From CAVQHY01 sp963712465 (GTDB lineage Bacteria > Actinomycetota > Thermoleophilia > Gaiellales > Gaiellaceae): DNA of 64,000 nucleotides. The notes beneath the pieces were generated by a model. It searched no databases, was not told the origin of the DNA, and was given only the letters and a program-made list of their open reading frames with translations. The stretch is taken from contig CAVQHY010000007.1 of the NCBI GenBank assembly GCA_963712465.1, forward strand, positions 119,517-183,516, in the 5' to 3' direction. Shown piece after piece: positions 18,008-25,954 of the stretch; the stretch's first letter is position 1; each line of letters starts with the position of its first letter. The translations under genes were made by a program, and so were the position numbers.

Positions 18008-18683
18008 GCCTCTCCTTCAGCCTCTCGATCAGGAAGTCCCGGGCCTCGAAGACGTGCTCTTTCATGAGGAGCTCGGCGCGCTGGGCGTCGCGGGCGGCGA
18101 GGGCGAGCGTGAGCTGCTGGTGGTAGTGATCGGAGACCCGCTTCTGCTCGGGTGAGTACCAGGTGAACGACCGGTAGACGAGCGGCAGCTCGACGACCTT
18201 GCGCACCATCTGGGCGAGCCGCTCGCTGCCGGCCGCCTCGAGGATCGTCGAGTGGAAGACGAGATTCTCGCCGATCAGGTCCGCGAGGACCTCGTCGCCC
18301 GCCGCCAGCTTGGCGAAGCGGGCGTTCGACTCGCGTAGGCGCTCCAGGTCCTCCTCTGAGATGCGGCTCGCCGCACGCCTCGCCGCGTGTCCCTCGAGCA
18401 GCGCGCGCAGGTCGTAGAGGTCGTCGATCTCGTCGGGCGCGTAGGCGCGAACGGTCGCACCGCGGTTCGGCGCCGAGTCGACCAGCCCCTCGGCCTGGAG
18501 GTACAGGAGGGCCTCACGCACCGGGGTGCGCGAGATGCCCAGATCTCGAGCGAGCTCCTCCTCTTTGAGCCGCTGGCCGGGCTCGAGCCGCCCGCCCATG
18601 ATCGCCGCGCGGATCAGCTCGGTGGCGGCGACGCCGGCGTTCCGGGTGAGCGGTGCCTGACCGTCGTCGAGGATCCTCGCCAC
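17982..18683 (-). CDS. GntR-family transcriptional regulator, FCD (FadR-like) subfamily
   Basis: A protein of about 233 aa. The winged helix-turn-helix is clear: LIRAAIMGGRLEPGQRLKEEELARDLGISRTPVREAL, with the usual GntR signature. It is followed by an all-helical FCD effector domain whose metal-binding His/Asp residues include LRALLEGHAARR and NLVFHSTI and a late YHQQL. It sits at the head of the hydantoinase/CoA-transferase cluster, whose genes it probably controls. The GTG at 18683 is preferred because the only upstream ATG (18731) would place the palindromic operator at 18693-18705 inside the coding sequence. Confidence 0.85.
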   Translation of the reverse strand: MARILDDGQAPLTRNAGVAATELIRAAIMGGRLEPGQRLKEEELARDLGISRTPVREALLYLQAEGLVDSAPNRGATVRAYAPDEIDDLYDLRALLEGHAARRAASRISEEDLERLRESNARFAKLAAGDEVLADLIGENLVFHSTILEAAGSERLAQMVRKVVELPLVYRSFTWYSPEQKRVSDHYHQQLTLALAARDAQRAELLMKEHVFEARDFLIERLKERHDGIRHRS

Positions 18684-18692
18684 GGGGCGGCA

Positions 18693-18705
18693 GCATACTG
18701 TATGC
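18693..18705. promoter_or_regulatory. Palindromic operator candidate for the GntR/FCD regulator
   Basis: A perfect 13-bp palindrome gcatac-t-gtatgc lies 9 bp upstream of the chosen GTG start. FCD-type GntR regulators bind short palindromes with a GTATAC-like core, so this is a natural autoregulatory site for the first gene of the cluster. Its closeness to the start codon suggests it overlaps the promoter or the transcription start. Confidence 0.6.
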
Positions 18706-19188
18706 AAAGCGGTTTCTCCGGCGACTCTCATGCGGCGGTGGCCTCGGCCTAAACCGTCGCGTCCCGCTCATCGAAATACACTTCAGGAGCCCGGATGGCA
18801 GCTGAAGAGTCACCTCTCTCGACCGGCCTCTCCGGAATCGGCGACCGCGTCGCGGGCCTCGCGCGCGCGCGGCGATGTCAGCCGCATCGCGACGATCGTT
18901 GCCGCATGACGGCTCCGGCCGTCTTCGGGCTGCAGCGCGAGGTCGGAGCGGCCGTCGCCGGTGATCGCTCGCGACGATCCTGATGTCGGCGCGGACACGA
19001 TCGCCCCGTCCGAGATCGAGACGATCGACCGCCTGACGAGCGACAAGGTCTTTCGCTTCCGCTTCCAGCAGCTCCAGGACGGGACGGCCGCACTCGTCCT
19101 CGACGATCTTCGGCTGCCGCCCCCGAGGAGCAGACGGCGCCGGCCGAGACTCAGCCGGCCCCGGCGGACACGACGACCGCGCAGTAGC
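18706..19188. other. Intergenic stretch with a possible frameshifted plus-strand ORF
   Basis: No intact gene is seen in about 480 bp. On the plus strand, 18961-19120 reads as a plausible protein (SEIETIDRLTSDKVFRFRF), with G/C-rich third codon positions and AT-richer second positions. The continuation at a CCCCC run near 19115-19119 would, after insertion of one C, read a Glu/Thr/Ala/Pro-rich tail ending at a TAG at 19184-19186. Upstream of 18961 the frame is closed. This may be a decayed or mis-sequenced small secreted-protein gene. Confidence 0.3.
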
Positions 19189-19554
19189 GTGGACGACGAG
19201 GCTCGCGCCGCCGTCACGCGGGCGAAGGCGCGGCTCGACAGGCTCGACCTGTACCCGCGACCGGTCAGCCTCGACCATGTCCACGTCCTCGTGGTGCCGC
19301 AGCTCTTTCGGCTGCCGTGGATGCGGCGCTACGCCGGGTACGCAGTGACCAGTCTGATCCTCCTCAGGCGCCCGCCCGGGGCGGGCGCCTCGGACGACCT
19401 CGTCACGCACGAGCTGTGCCACGTCTGGCAGCAGCAGCACCGTCGGCTGACGATGTTCTGGACGTGGCTCTCCACGCGTTACGAGGAAAACCCGTTCGAG
19501 CTCGAGGCGCAGCGGGCCGTGCTCGAGACTCGGGAGCCGACACCCGGCGCCTGA
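19189..19554 (+). CDS. Small HExxH-type putative metallopeptidase
   Basis: A protein of about 121 aa with the motif LVTHELCHVWQQQHRR, an HExxH zinc-binding helix, and a downstream Glu-rich helix (YEENPFELEAQR) that could give the third ligand. It has no signal peptide. Similar small HELCHVWQ proteins are common in actinobacteria, and their substrate is unknown. The start is uncertain: GTG at 19189 is used because the longer frame looks non-coding between 19120 and 19188. Its last 152 bp overlap the convergent VWA gene on the other strand. Confidence 0.6.
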   Translation: MDDEARAAVTRAKARLDRLDLYPRPVSLDHVHVLVVPQLFRLPWMRRYAGYAVTSLILLRRPPGAGASDDLVTHELCHVWQQQHRRLTMFWTWLSTRYEENPFELEAQRAVLETREPTPGA

Positions 19555-20515
19555 GGCCGCCTAGGAGGAGCAGGGCGAGCGGAACGGCCGCCGCCAGCAC
19601 GAGCCATGGTGCGAGGGGCGTGACGCGGAGCGCCGGGTTGGAAGCGGCGAGGGGGCCCGCCCCCAGCCAGGTGCGCGCGGCACGGACAGCCGACCCGACC
19701 TCGTCCTCGGCGAAGACCCGCCCGCCCGAGGTCGCGGCCGCGAGACGGCCGAGCTGCGCATCGACGGTCGCGTCGGGACGGTAGGCGGGGTCTGCGCTGC
19801 CGTCCGACGCGAAGACGCGCTCGCGTGCATCCCAGAAGCGGACGATCACGAGACCGATCCCGGAGCGCTCGAAGCTGCGGCTGACCGCCTCGGGGTCGAA
19901 GACCCGGCTCTCGCCGTCGGTCAGGAGGACGACGAGCCGCCGGGCCGCCCCACCGCCGAAGAAGTTCTCCCGGTCCAGCCGCTCGAGCACAGCGAACGTG
20001 GTCGCGCGCGCCTGACGCTCCCGTGGCGGTGGCCGCTCGATGCCGATGGCACGCGTCGCGACCGCTGCGAAGGCGGAAGCGTCGGCCGTCGGAAACAGGT
20101 GCGGGAGGGCACGGTCGGTCATCGAGACCACGCCCACGGGGATCTCGGGAAGCGAAGATCGGATGCGCAGCCCGGCCCCGACCGCCCGTTCGAGGCGCGT
20201 CGGCGCACCGGCCGCGGCGGCCGCGCTCATCGAGCGGGACGTGTCGAAGACGACGTACGCCTCGGCATCCGTGCGGGCGCGGGCTCCGGCGACCACGCTC
20301 ACGACGGGCTGCGCCGCGGCGAGCCCGAGCAGCGCGAATGCGACGACGAGGGCAGTCGTGGCTCCCCGCCCGGCGCCGCGGCCGGGAGGGTCGAGGCCGA
20401 GGGCGCTCCGTAGCGGTGCGGCGCGCCGCTCGCGCATCCGGATCGCCCAGATCGGAAGCACGACCGCGACGGCGACGAGCGCGCCGAGCGGGCTCAGGAA
20501 CCCTGGGTCCGGCAC
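19403..20515 (-). CDS. VWA-domain membrane protein (BatA/BatB-like)
   Basis: A 370-aa protein. An N-terminal hydrophobic segment (LVAVAVVLPIWAI) and a second one near residue 60 precede a von Willebrand A domain with the MIDAS start VVFDTSRSMSA and a later VVLLTDGESR. A last hydrophobic helix (APWLVLAAAVPLALLLLGG) follows, and then an Arg-rich tail. It is the last gene of the MoxR/DUF58 operon. The tail beyond about residue 320 lies antisense to the metallopeptidase gene, so the exact C-terminus deserves caution. The start is GTG, 5 bp after the previous stop. Confidence 0.75.
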   Translation of the reverse strand: MPDPGFLSPLGALVAVAVVLPIWAIRMRERRAAPLRSALGLDPPGRGAGRGATTALVVAFALLGLAAAQPVVSVVAGARARTDAEAYVVFDTSRSMSAAAAAGAPTRLERAVGAGLRIRSSLPEIPVGVVSMTDRALPHLFPTADASAFAAVATRAIGIERPPPRERQARATTFAVLERLDRENFFGGGAARRLVVLLTDGESRVFDPEAVSRSFERSGIGLVIVRFWDARERVFASDGSADPAYRPDATVDAQLGRLAAATSGGRVFAEDEVGSAVRAARTWLGAGPLAASNPALRVTPLAPWLVLAAAVPLALLLLGGLRRRVSAPESRARPAAPRARTGFPRNAWRATSRTSSADGAAAARRGTARA

Positions 20516-20520
20516 GGGTA

Positions 20521-21126
20521 CTAGAACCCCTCACCTGCGGGAGTAGCGCCGGCGCCGGCGTCGCCCAGGCCGCCCGAGTCCCGTCGCGGCGCGGTCGTCT
20601 GTCGCGCCAAGATCGTCTGGAGCAGCTCGACGTTGCGCTTCGCCGCCTCGTTGTCCGGGTCGATGAGCGCCGACTCGCGAAACGCCTGGAGGGCCAGCAC
20701 CCGCAGACGAGCCGAGCCGCGGTCGTCCAGACGCGAGCTCTCGAAGAGAAGCGCGCCGTCGAGGTTGGCCGCGGCGGACCGAAGCGCCGCGCTGTCGCCG
20801 GTACGCGCGAGTCGCAAGAGCTCCGACTCCGCGCGCGCCTGGAGCGCGAGCACCGCCTCGGGCTCGAGTCCCGGCCGGCGACTCTCGAGCACGAGGCCGA
20901 CCGATCTCCGGTAGTCGCGATCGTCTCCCAGGGCGAGGATCGAATCGGCCGCCCGCCCCGCGGCGCCCGGCGACCCCGCCGGAGGGGCGCCGGCGGCGAT
21001 CCTCGCTCCGTCTCGCCCCAGCAACGCCTCCGCCGTCAGCACGGCGTGAGCGAGAATCGCGAGCACGGCCGCGACGGCGACGGCGAGGAGCGCGACTGCG
21101 GCGGTGATCACGTTCCTCCGGGTCAC
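20521..21126 (-). CDS. Membrane-anchored helical-repeat protein of the MoxR/VWA operon
   Basis: A 201-aa protein with one N-terminal transmembrane helix (AVALLAVAVAAVLAILAHAVL) and a helical, Ala/Leu/Arg-rich body. The body includes LVLESRRPGLEPEAVLALQARAE and LQAFRESALIDPDNEAAKRNVELL; the latter resembles one TPR unit. The C-terminal tail is Gly/Ala/Pro-rich. Bat operons often encode a TPR protein (BatC-like) between VWA genes, which this position matches. The GTG start overlaps the upstream stop in a GTGA pattern. Confidence 0.65.
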   Translation of the reverse strand: MTRRNVITAAVALLAVAVAAVLAILAHAVLTAEALLGRDGARIAAGAPPAGSPGAAGRAADSILALGDDRDYRRSVGLVLESRRPGLEPEAVLALQARAESELLRLARTGDSAALRSAAANLDGALLFESSRLDDRGSARLRVLALQAFRESALIDPDNEAAKRNVELLQTILARQTTAPRRDSGGLGDAGAGATPAGEGF

Positions 21127-22010
21127 TGCCGGGCCGCCCGCACTCGGCCCCAGGCGAAGGGGACGACGAGGAGCTCATGGGCGGCGAGCGCGAGCGCGAC
21201 GATGCCGACGAGCGCCGCGACCGCGAGCGGGAAGTTGCCCGAACGCAACCCGCTCCCGTTCCCGGCGACCGAGGCCAGGGCGACCACGCGCTCGCTGCCG
21301 ATCGCGCGACGGTAGAGCGCGACCTCCGCATCGGTCGCCGGCGGAACGGCCACGATCCGCAGGTCGATCCCACGCCGACCGTAGTCGGCAAGCTCTCCGG
21401 CGAGCGGTGCGACGTCCTCGGCTGCGCCGGACAGGTCGCTGACGAGGAGCACGCTCCCGCCGGCGACCCGGTCGCGCACGAGCGCCTCGCGCGCGGCAGC
21501 GAGGCCGGTCGAGATGCGCGTGCCGCCGCTGAAGCTCCCGAACCAGGGGCTCAGGGGATACGTCGTCGGTGCCGGCGCGCCCGGGCCGGCGGCGCGGTAC
21601 GACTTCGGGCGCCCCGCCGCGCCGGGATCCCGCTTCGGCTCGAAGAACCGGATGAACGGAACCAGCTCCCGCGCCGGGGTTCCCGGCGGCAGCGCCTCCT
21701 GCGCCGTGTCGGAGAACAGGACGAGGCCGACCCGCGCCGACCCGCCGTCGGCGTCGGCGATCTCGTGCAGCGTGCGCGAGATCTGCCGGTACACGAGATC
21801 GGAGACGCTGGTGGAGAAGTCGAGGACGACAACGGTGCTCCCGTCGGTCGCGAGCAGCCCGGCGACGGGCGCGGCCGGCTCGCGCAGCAGGAGCGCGGCC
21901 GCCGCGAGACAGGCGGCGACCGCGAGGACGAGCGCCGTACGACGTAGCGCGCTGCGGCGCGCCGCACGACGGAAGGCGGACGCGTCGGCCAGCAGGATCG
22001 CCTCGCTCAT
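21123..22010 (-). CDS. VWA-domain membrane protein
   Basis: A 295-aa protein. An N-terminal membrane helix (LVLAVAACLAAAALLL) precedes a VWA domain with the MIDAS motif VVVLDFSTSVSDL and the later SVLLVSDLSGAAED. A C-terminal membrane helix (AVAALVGIVALALAAHELLVV) closes the protein. The metal site is complete (DxSxS). The ATG overlaps the preceding stop (ATGA). It is likely to assemble with the other VWA, DUF58 and MoxR proteins of the operon at the membrane. Confidence 0.75.
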   Translation of the reverse strand: MSEAILLADASAFRRAARRSALRRTALVLAVAACLAAAALLLREPAAPVAGLLATDGSTVVVLDFSTSVSDLVYRQISRTLHEIADADGGSARVGLVLFSDTAQEALPPGTPARELVPFIRFFEPKRDPGAAGRPKSYRAAGPGAPAPTTYPLSPWFGSFSGGTRISTGLAAAREALVRDRVAGGSVLLVSDLSGAAEDVAPLAGELADYGRRGIDLRIVAVPPATDAEVALYRRAIGSERVVALASVAGNGSGLRSGNFPLAVAALVGIVALALAAHELLVVPFAWGRVRAARQ

Positions 22011-22891
22011 GCGGCGATCCCCTTCCGCACCGATGCCGCGAGATCTCGCATCCGGTCGATGTCGGGAGGCGCCGCCGACCACGCCAGGCGCCGGGCATCG
22101 GCCGCAAGCGACCCGTCGTCGACGGCTCCGGAGAGCGCGTGCAGCGCCAGGCGCCGCTGCTCGACGGTACCGTCCGCCCGCTCGACGAGCCCGAGCGCCC
22201 GCTCGAGCTCGCCCTGCCCCTCCTCGACAACGTCCTCCGTCGCGGAAGCCGCGGCCAACCCCGGCCGAAGCCGCCGGGCGAGCCAGACGCCGGCGGCGAG
22301 CACCAGCGCACACGCCGCTCCGCCGAGGAGCCAGCCGAGCACGGTGGGGTCCACCCGGGCCGACGCGGCGGGCAGCGCCGCCAGATCGGCCTGGGGGGAC
22401 GGGTCGACGACGTCGTCTCGGTCTAGCCGCGACGCGACGACGAGCCCGGGCCACGGCACGGTCACGGTGACGACGCCGTTCGGGGCGGGATACTGAACCC
22501 TCGCGGCCAGCAGCTCCAGCTCCTCGCGTGCCTCGAGCGGCGCGCAGCCGCGGTCGACGCACTGGATCGGGTAGACGTAGCGCAGGTGAGTCGTACGGCC
22601 CGCGTCGGCGCGAGTACGCTCGATCGGGCCGACGCGGGCAAACGGCGAGAACCGCGTGCTGACGACGATGGCGTCGAGGTTGACCAGCTCGTTGTCGACG
22701 ACGACATCGATCGTGGCGGTCAGCCGGTCGCCGAAGACGTGCCGGGGCCGGTCGATCGAGCCGGTTGCCGTCAGTGGCTTCGCGGGACGCACCCCCGCCG
22801 GCTCCGGGCCGCCCGCGAGCAGGACGGCGACGATCGCGGCGACCGCGACGAGCGCGAGCAGGCCGAGCGCAACGGGGAGCGCGCGCCTCAT
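22007..22891 (-). CDS. Membrane protein with BatD-like extracytoplasmic domain
   Basis: A 294-aa protein with an N-terminal signal-anchor (ALPVALGLLALVAVAAIVAVLLAGG). A beta-rich region follows (TGSIDRPRHVFGDRLTATID, then YVYPIQCVDRGCAPL with two Cys that may pair). A second membrane helix (VLGWLLGGAACALVLAAGVWLARRL) precedes a helical cytoplasmic tail. The arrangement resembles BatD-type proteins, although no strong motif proves it. It is joined by ATGA overlaps to both its neighbours in the operon. Confidence 0.6.
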   Translation of the reverse strand: MRRALPVALGLLALVAVAAIVAVLLAGGPEPAGVRPAKPLTATGSIDRPRHVFGDRLTATIDVVVDNELVNLDAIVVSTRFSPFARVGPIERTRADAGRTTHLRYVYPIQCVDRGCAPLEAREELELLAARVQYPAPNGVVTVTVPWPGLVVASRLDRDDVVDPSPQADLAALPAASARVDPTVLGWLLGGAACALVLAAGVWLARRLRPGLAAASATEDVVEEGQGELERALGLVERADGTVEQRRLALHALSGAVDDGSLAADARRLAWSAAPPDIDRMRDLAASVRKGIAA

Positions 22892-23691
22892 CCCCGGCCC
22901 CACCGTACGAGCCTGCGCGGCGCACTCCGACCGTCCGCCCAGATCGAGAAGGCCTCGAGCACGCCGGCCGGCCCGTCGGAGCTCACCAGCACATGGTCGA
23001 GGCCCGCAGCGGCAAATCGGTCGAGCAGATCTCGCAGCCGCCCCTCGTTCGCGAGCCGGCGCGCGGCCACCTCGGCCCTGGTGAGCCGGACCGAGCGCGC
23101 GCGGCCGCCTGCAGGCCCGGCGACGGGGAGGGTCGCGCCCGCCACGTCCGGGAAGCTCTGCTCCCACACCGGATCCTGAAACACGACCGGGACGGCGTCG
23201 TAGCGGAGTGCGAGGGTCCGCCAGTCACAACCCGGCGGCGCGAGGAAGTCCGACAGGAGAAAGACGAACGATCCAGGAGGCGCCTCGAGCTCGCCGAGAC
23301 TGGCCGGCGGCCGCTCCTCGTGGGGGCAGCGGGCGGCATCGGCGCTTGCGACGAGGACGCGGTAGGCCTCCTCGACGGCCGCCGGTTTCGAGAGCCACGG
23401 GAGCTCCTCCGGGAAGAGCGCCATCGACGGCGAGGGATCGACCGAGACAATCACGCGCACCGCCTCCTCGGTCAGATGCTCGCGAACGACGAACTCGTCC
23501 CGCCCGGTCGCTGCCGAGCGACGCGCCGACGCGCGATGGTCGATGCGGCGGATGTCGTCGCCGGGCGCGTACGGGCGCAGTCCGGCGAGGTCGGCGCCCG
23601 TGCCCCGGCGGACCGAGCGCAGCGCGCCGGCGGGACGGCCTGCGACGCGCCGCCGCGGGACGAGCGGCACGGTGGCCGTCGCCGGGCTCAC
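22888..23691 (-). CDS. DUF58-domain protein
   Basis: A 267-aa protein with the DUF58 signature GADLAGLRPYAPGDDIRRIDHRASAR, near residue 35. A VWA-like Rossmann part follows, with VIVSVDPSPSMALF as a degenerate MIDAS and SFVFLLSDFLAPPG. DUF58 proteins nearly always accompany MoxR ATPases. The GTG start at 23691 overlaps the moxR stop (GTGA) and its own stop overlaps the next start (ATGA). No transmembrane helix precedes the DUF58 block, unlike many relatives. Confidence 0.85.
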   Translation of the reverse strand: MSPATATVPLVPRRRVAGRPAGALRSVRRGTGADLAGLRPYAPGDDIRRIDHRASARRSAATGRDEFVVREHLTEEAVRVIVSVDPSPSMALFPEELPWLSKPAAVEEAYRVLVASADAARCPHEERPPASLGELEAPPGSFVFLLSDFLAPPGCDWRTLALRYDAVPVVFQDPVWEQSFPDVAGATLPVAGPAGGRARSVRLTRAEVAARRLANEGRLRDLLDRFAAAGLDHVLVSSDGPAGVLEAFSIWADGRSAPRRLVRWGRG

Positions 23692-24707
23692 GCGAGCGGA
23701 GCGCGCTCGAACGTCCGCGCGCGAAGCTCTTCGAGCGCGCTCGCACGGCCCAGCTCCCGTGACGCGGCGACGAAGGCCGACGTGAAGAGCACCCGATGGC
23801 CGACGACGGGGACGAAGAGCGTCTCGACGTCGGCCGGCTCGACGTGGTCGCGCCCCGCGCAGAGCGCCCACGCGCGCGAGGTTCGCTCGAGCGCGAGGCT
23901 GCCGCGCACCGACGCCCCGAGCTCGACGATCGGCAGCTCGCGCGTCGCGCGAACGAGGTTCACGACCCAGCGCTGGATCAGCGGGTCGACGTAGACCCCC
24001 TCGACCGCCCGCTGGAGCCCCGCGACGTCGTCGAGGGAGACGCAGGACACGAGCTCTGCGAGTGGATGGCCGTGGCGCTGATCGAGCACGATGCGCAGCT
24101 CGTCGTCGTCGCCGGGGTAGCCGAGCGATGTGCGAAGCAGGAAGCGATCGAGCTGCGCCTCGGGCAGGAAGAACGTGCCCTCGTGCTCGATCGGGTTCTC
24201 GGTCGCGAGCAAAAGGAACGGGTCGGGGAGCGGCCGCGTGACGCCGTCGACGGTGACCTGCCCCTCGGCCATCGCCTCGAGCAGCGCCGACTGGGTCTTC
24301 TGCGTCGCCCGGTTGATCTCGTCGACGAGAACGACGTTCGCGAAGATCGGGCCCGCCCGGAAATCGAAGTCGCGCGTTCGCTGGTCGTAGACGGAGAGAC
24401 CCGTGACGTCCGACGGCTGGAGGTCCGGCGTGCACTGGATCCGCGAGGCTTCGGCGCCGGCGATCGAGCCTGCGATCGCCCTGGCGAGCACGGTCTTGGC
24501 GGTGCCGGGCACATCGTCGAACAGCACGTGGCCCCCGCTCGCCAGCGCACACACGACAAGCCGGATCTCTTCTCGCTTCCCGCGGACGACCGTCTCGAGG
24601 TTCGAGACGAGCGCCTCCGCCGCCGCGACCGCGTGGGCGAACGCGCCCGCGCCGCCGGGCACTGCGACGAGCGGTCGCGCAACCCGGTTCGGCTCCTGCT
24701 CGGCCAT
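23688..24707 (-). CDS. MoxR-family AAA ATPase
   Basis: A 339-aa AAA_3 ATPase that begins the Bat-like operon. Visible motifs are Walker A DVPGTAKTVLAR, Walker B VVLVDEINRATQKTQSALLEAM, sensor 1 LLATENPIEHEGTF and the arginine-finger-type EAQLDRFLLR. MoxR ATPases act as chaperones that activate or assemble VWA-protein complexes. The ATG has a GAGGGAG ribosome-binding site. A 71-bp gap separates it from the MFS gene upstream. Confidence 0.9.
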   Translation of the reverse strand: MAEQEPNRVARPLVAVPGGAGAFAHAVAAAEALVSNLETVVRGKREEIRLVVCALASGGHVLFDDVPGTAKTVLARAIAGSIAGAEASRIQCTPDLQPSDVTGLSVYDQRTRDFDFRAGPIFANVVLVDEINRATQKTQSALLEAMAEGQVTVDGVTRPLPDPFLLLATENPIEHEGTFFLPEAQLDRFLLRTSLGYPGDDDELRIVLDQRHGHPLAELVSCVSLDDVAGLQRAVEGVYVDPLIQRWVVNLVRATRELPIVELGASVRGSLALERTSRAWALCAGRDHVEPADVETLFVPVVGHRVLFTSAFVAASRELGRASALEELRARTFERAPLA

Positions 24708-24778
24708 GCGCTTCTCCCTCTACGGCGTGCGTGCGGAGGTGGATTCCGCATTAAAGCGCCCGGGCAACGCCTCCGCGG

Positions 24779-25954
24779 TCACGCGGGGCGAGCCTGCGCC
24801 CGCGCGCGCCCGAGCCCAGTAGCGACGAGCGCCCCGGCGGCGGCCAGCACCGCCGTGGTCAGCCAGAGCGCGTTCCACCCCGCGTGCGCCGCAAGTGCAC
24901 CCATAACGGGCGTTGAGGCGGCTGAGAGCACGAAGACCAGCGTCGCCGCGACCGCGACGGACTGCGCCGCGAGCTCGGGTGGAGTCCACTCCCCGGCACT
25001 GACGTAGACGAGGGCGTTCCAGCCGAGCGCGCCGAACGCGAACACGATCACGGCGGCGATCGCGGCGGCGGGGCCGAGGTGGAGCGCGAGCGCGAACACC
25101 AGGCCGCCCGACGCCGCCACCCAGCCCGTGCAGACGAGCATCTGCACCCGCCGGGTCCCGCCGTCACGGTCGGCGAGCCGTCCCCACACGATCCGCGCGA
25201 CGCCCGCCGTCACGTTGAGGACGAAGAACGCGGCGCCGGCCGCGAAGGTCGACAGACCCGCGTCGCGAGCAGCGGGGACGGTGAAGCTCAGTAGCGCCTG
25301 CAGGACGACGATGTAGAACGCCGCCACGACGAGGAGGCGCTGGAACCCGGGCGCGCTCCAGATGCGCCTGAGTCCCATGGGCGGCCGCTCGTGCGCGGCC
25401 GGCACGCCTCCCGCGACCGTCGCGAACAGGATCCCGGCGATCGCGACCGGGACCGCGCAGGCTCCAATCGCAAGCCGGGCGCCTCCGACAGCGTCGAGCA
25501 CCGGCAGCAGCACCGCTCCGATTACGCCGCCGAGGGGAACCGCCATCTGCCGGACGCCGAGCGCGAAGCCGCGCCGATCGGTCGGATAGACGCGGAAGAG
25601 CGACCCGATGCCCGCGATCGGGATCGCCGCCATCCCGATACCCGAGAGCACCAGGAGGGCGATCAGCACCCCCGCCGAGGGCGCGAACGCCGCCGCTGCG
25701 AGCGAGCAGGCGCCGATCGCCGAGCCCGCGAGCGTCGCTCGGCGGCCGCCGTTGCGGTCGACGACGATCCCTGCTGCGTAGAGGGCAATGCCGGAGCCAA
25801 AGAGGCTCGCTGTCAAAACGGCGCCGAGCTCGGCGAGACTGAGGCCGAACTCCGCGCGCAGCTCGGGCCCGATCGACGGCAGCCCAAAGTTGACGACGGA
25901 GACAGACGCCTGGGACGCGGACGCCCAGACGAGCACCCTGCGCGGAGACGGCAC
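24779..25954 (-). CDS. MFS transporter
   Basis: A 391-aa polytopic membrane protein with about 12 hydrophobic segments. The loop 2-3 signature appears as AAGIVVDRNGGRRATLAG, and the central loop (VPAAHERPPMGLRRI) separates two six-helix halves. The second half carries a matching loop WGRLADRDGGTRR. Nothing identifies the substrate. It is translated from GTG directly abutting the stop of the dehydrogenase gene, so both are probably one transcript and may act on the same small acid. Confidence 0.85.
   Translation of the reverse strand: MPSPRRVLVWASASQASVSVVNFGLPSIGPELRAEFGLSLAELGAVLTASLFGSGIALYAAGIVVDRNGGRRATLAGSAIGACSLAAAAFAPSAGVLIALLVLSGIGMAAIPIAGIGSLFRVYPTDRRGFALGVRQMAVPLGGVIGAVLLPVLDAVGGARLAIGACAVPVAIAGILFATVAGGVPAAHERPPMGLRRIWSAPGFQRLLVVAAFYIVVLQALLSFTVPAARDAGLSTFAAGAAFFVLNVTAGVARIVWGRLADRDGGTRRVQMLVCTGWVAASGGLVFALALHLGPAAAIAAVIVFAFGALGWNALVYVSAGEWTPPELAAQSVAVAATLVFVLSAASTPVMGALAAHAGWNALWLTTAVLAAAGALVATGLGRARAQARPA

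Noticed and set aside
18810..19217. A minus-strand 135-residue frame opposite the possible frameshifted ORF
   Set aside because: Its second codon positions are GC-rich and it is Arg/Ser-heavy, which fits a shadow better than a gene.
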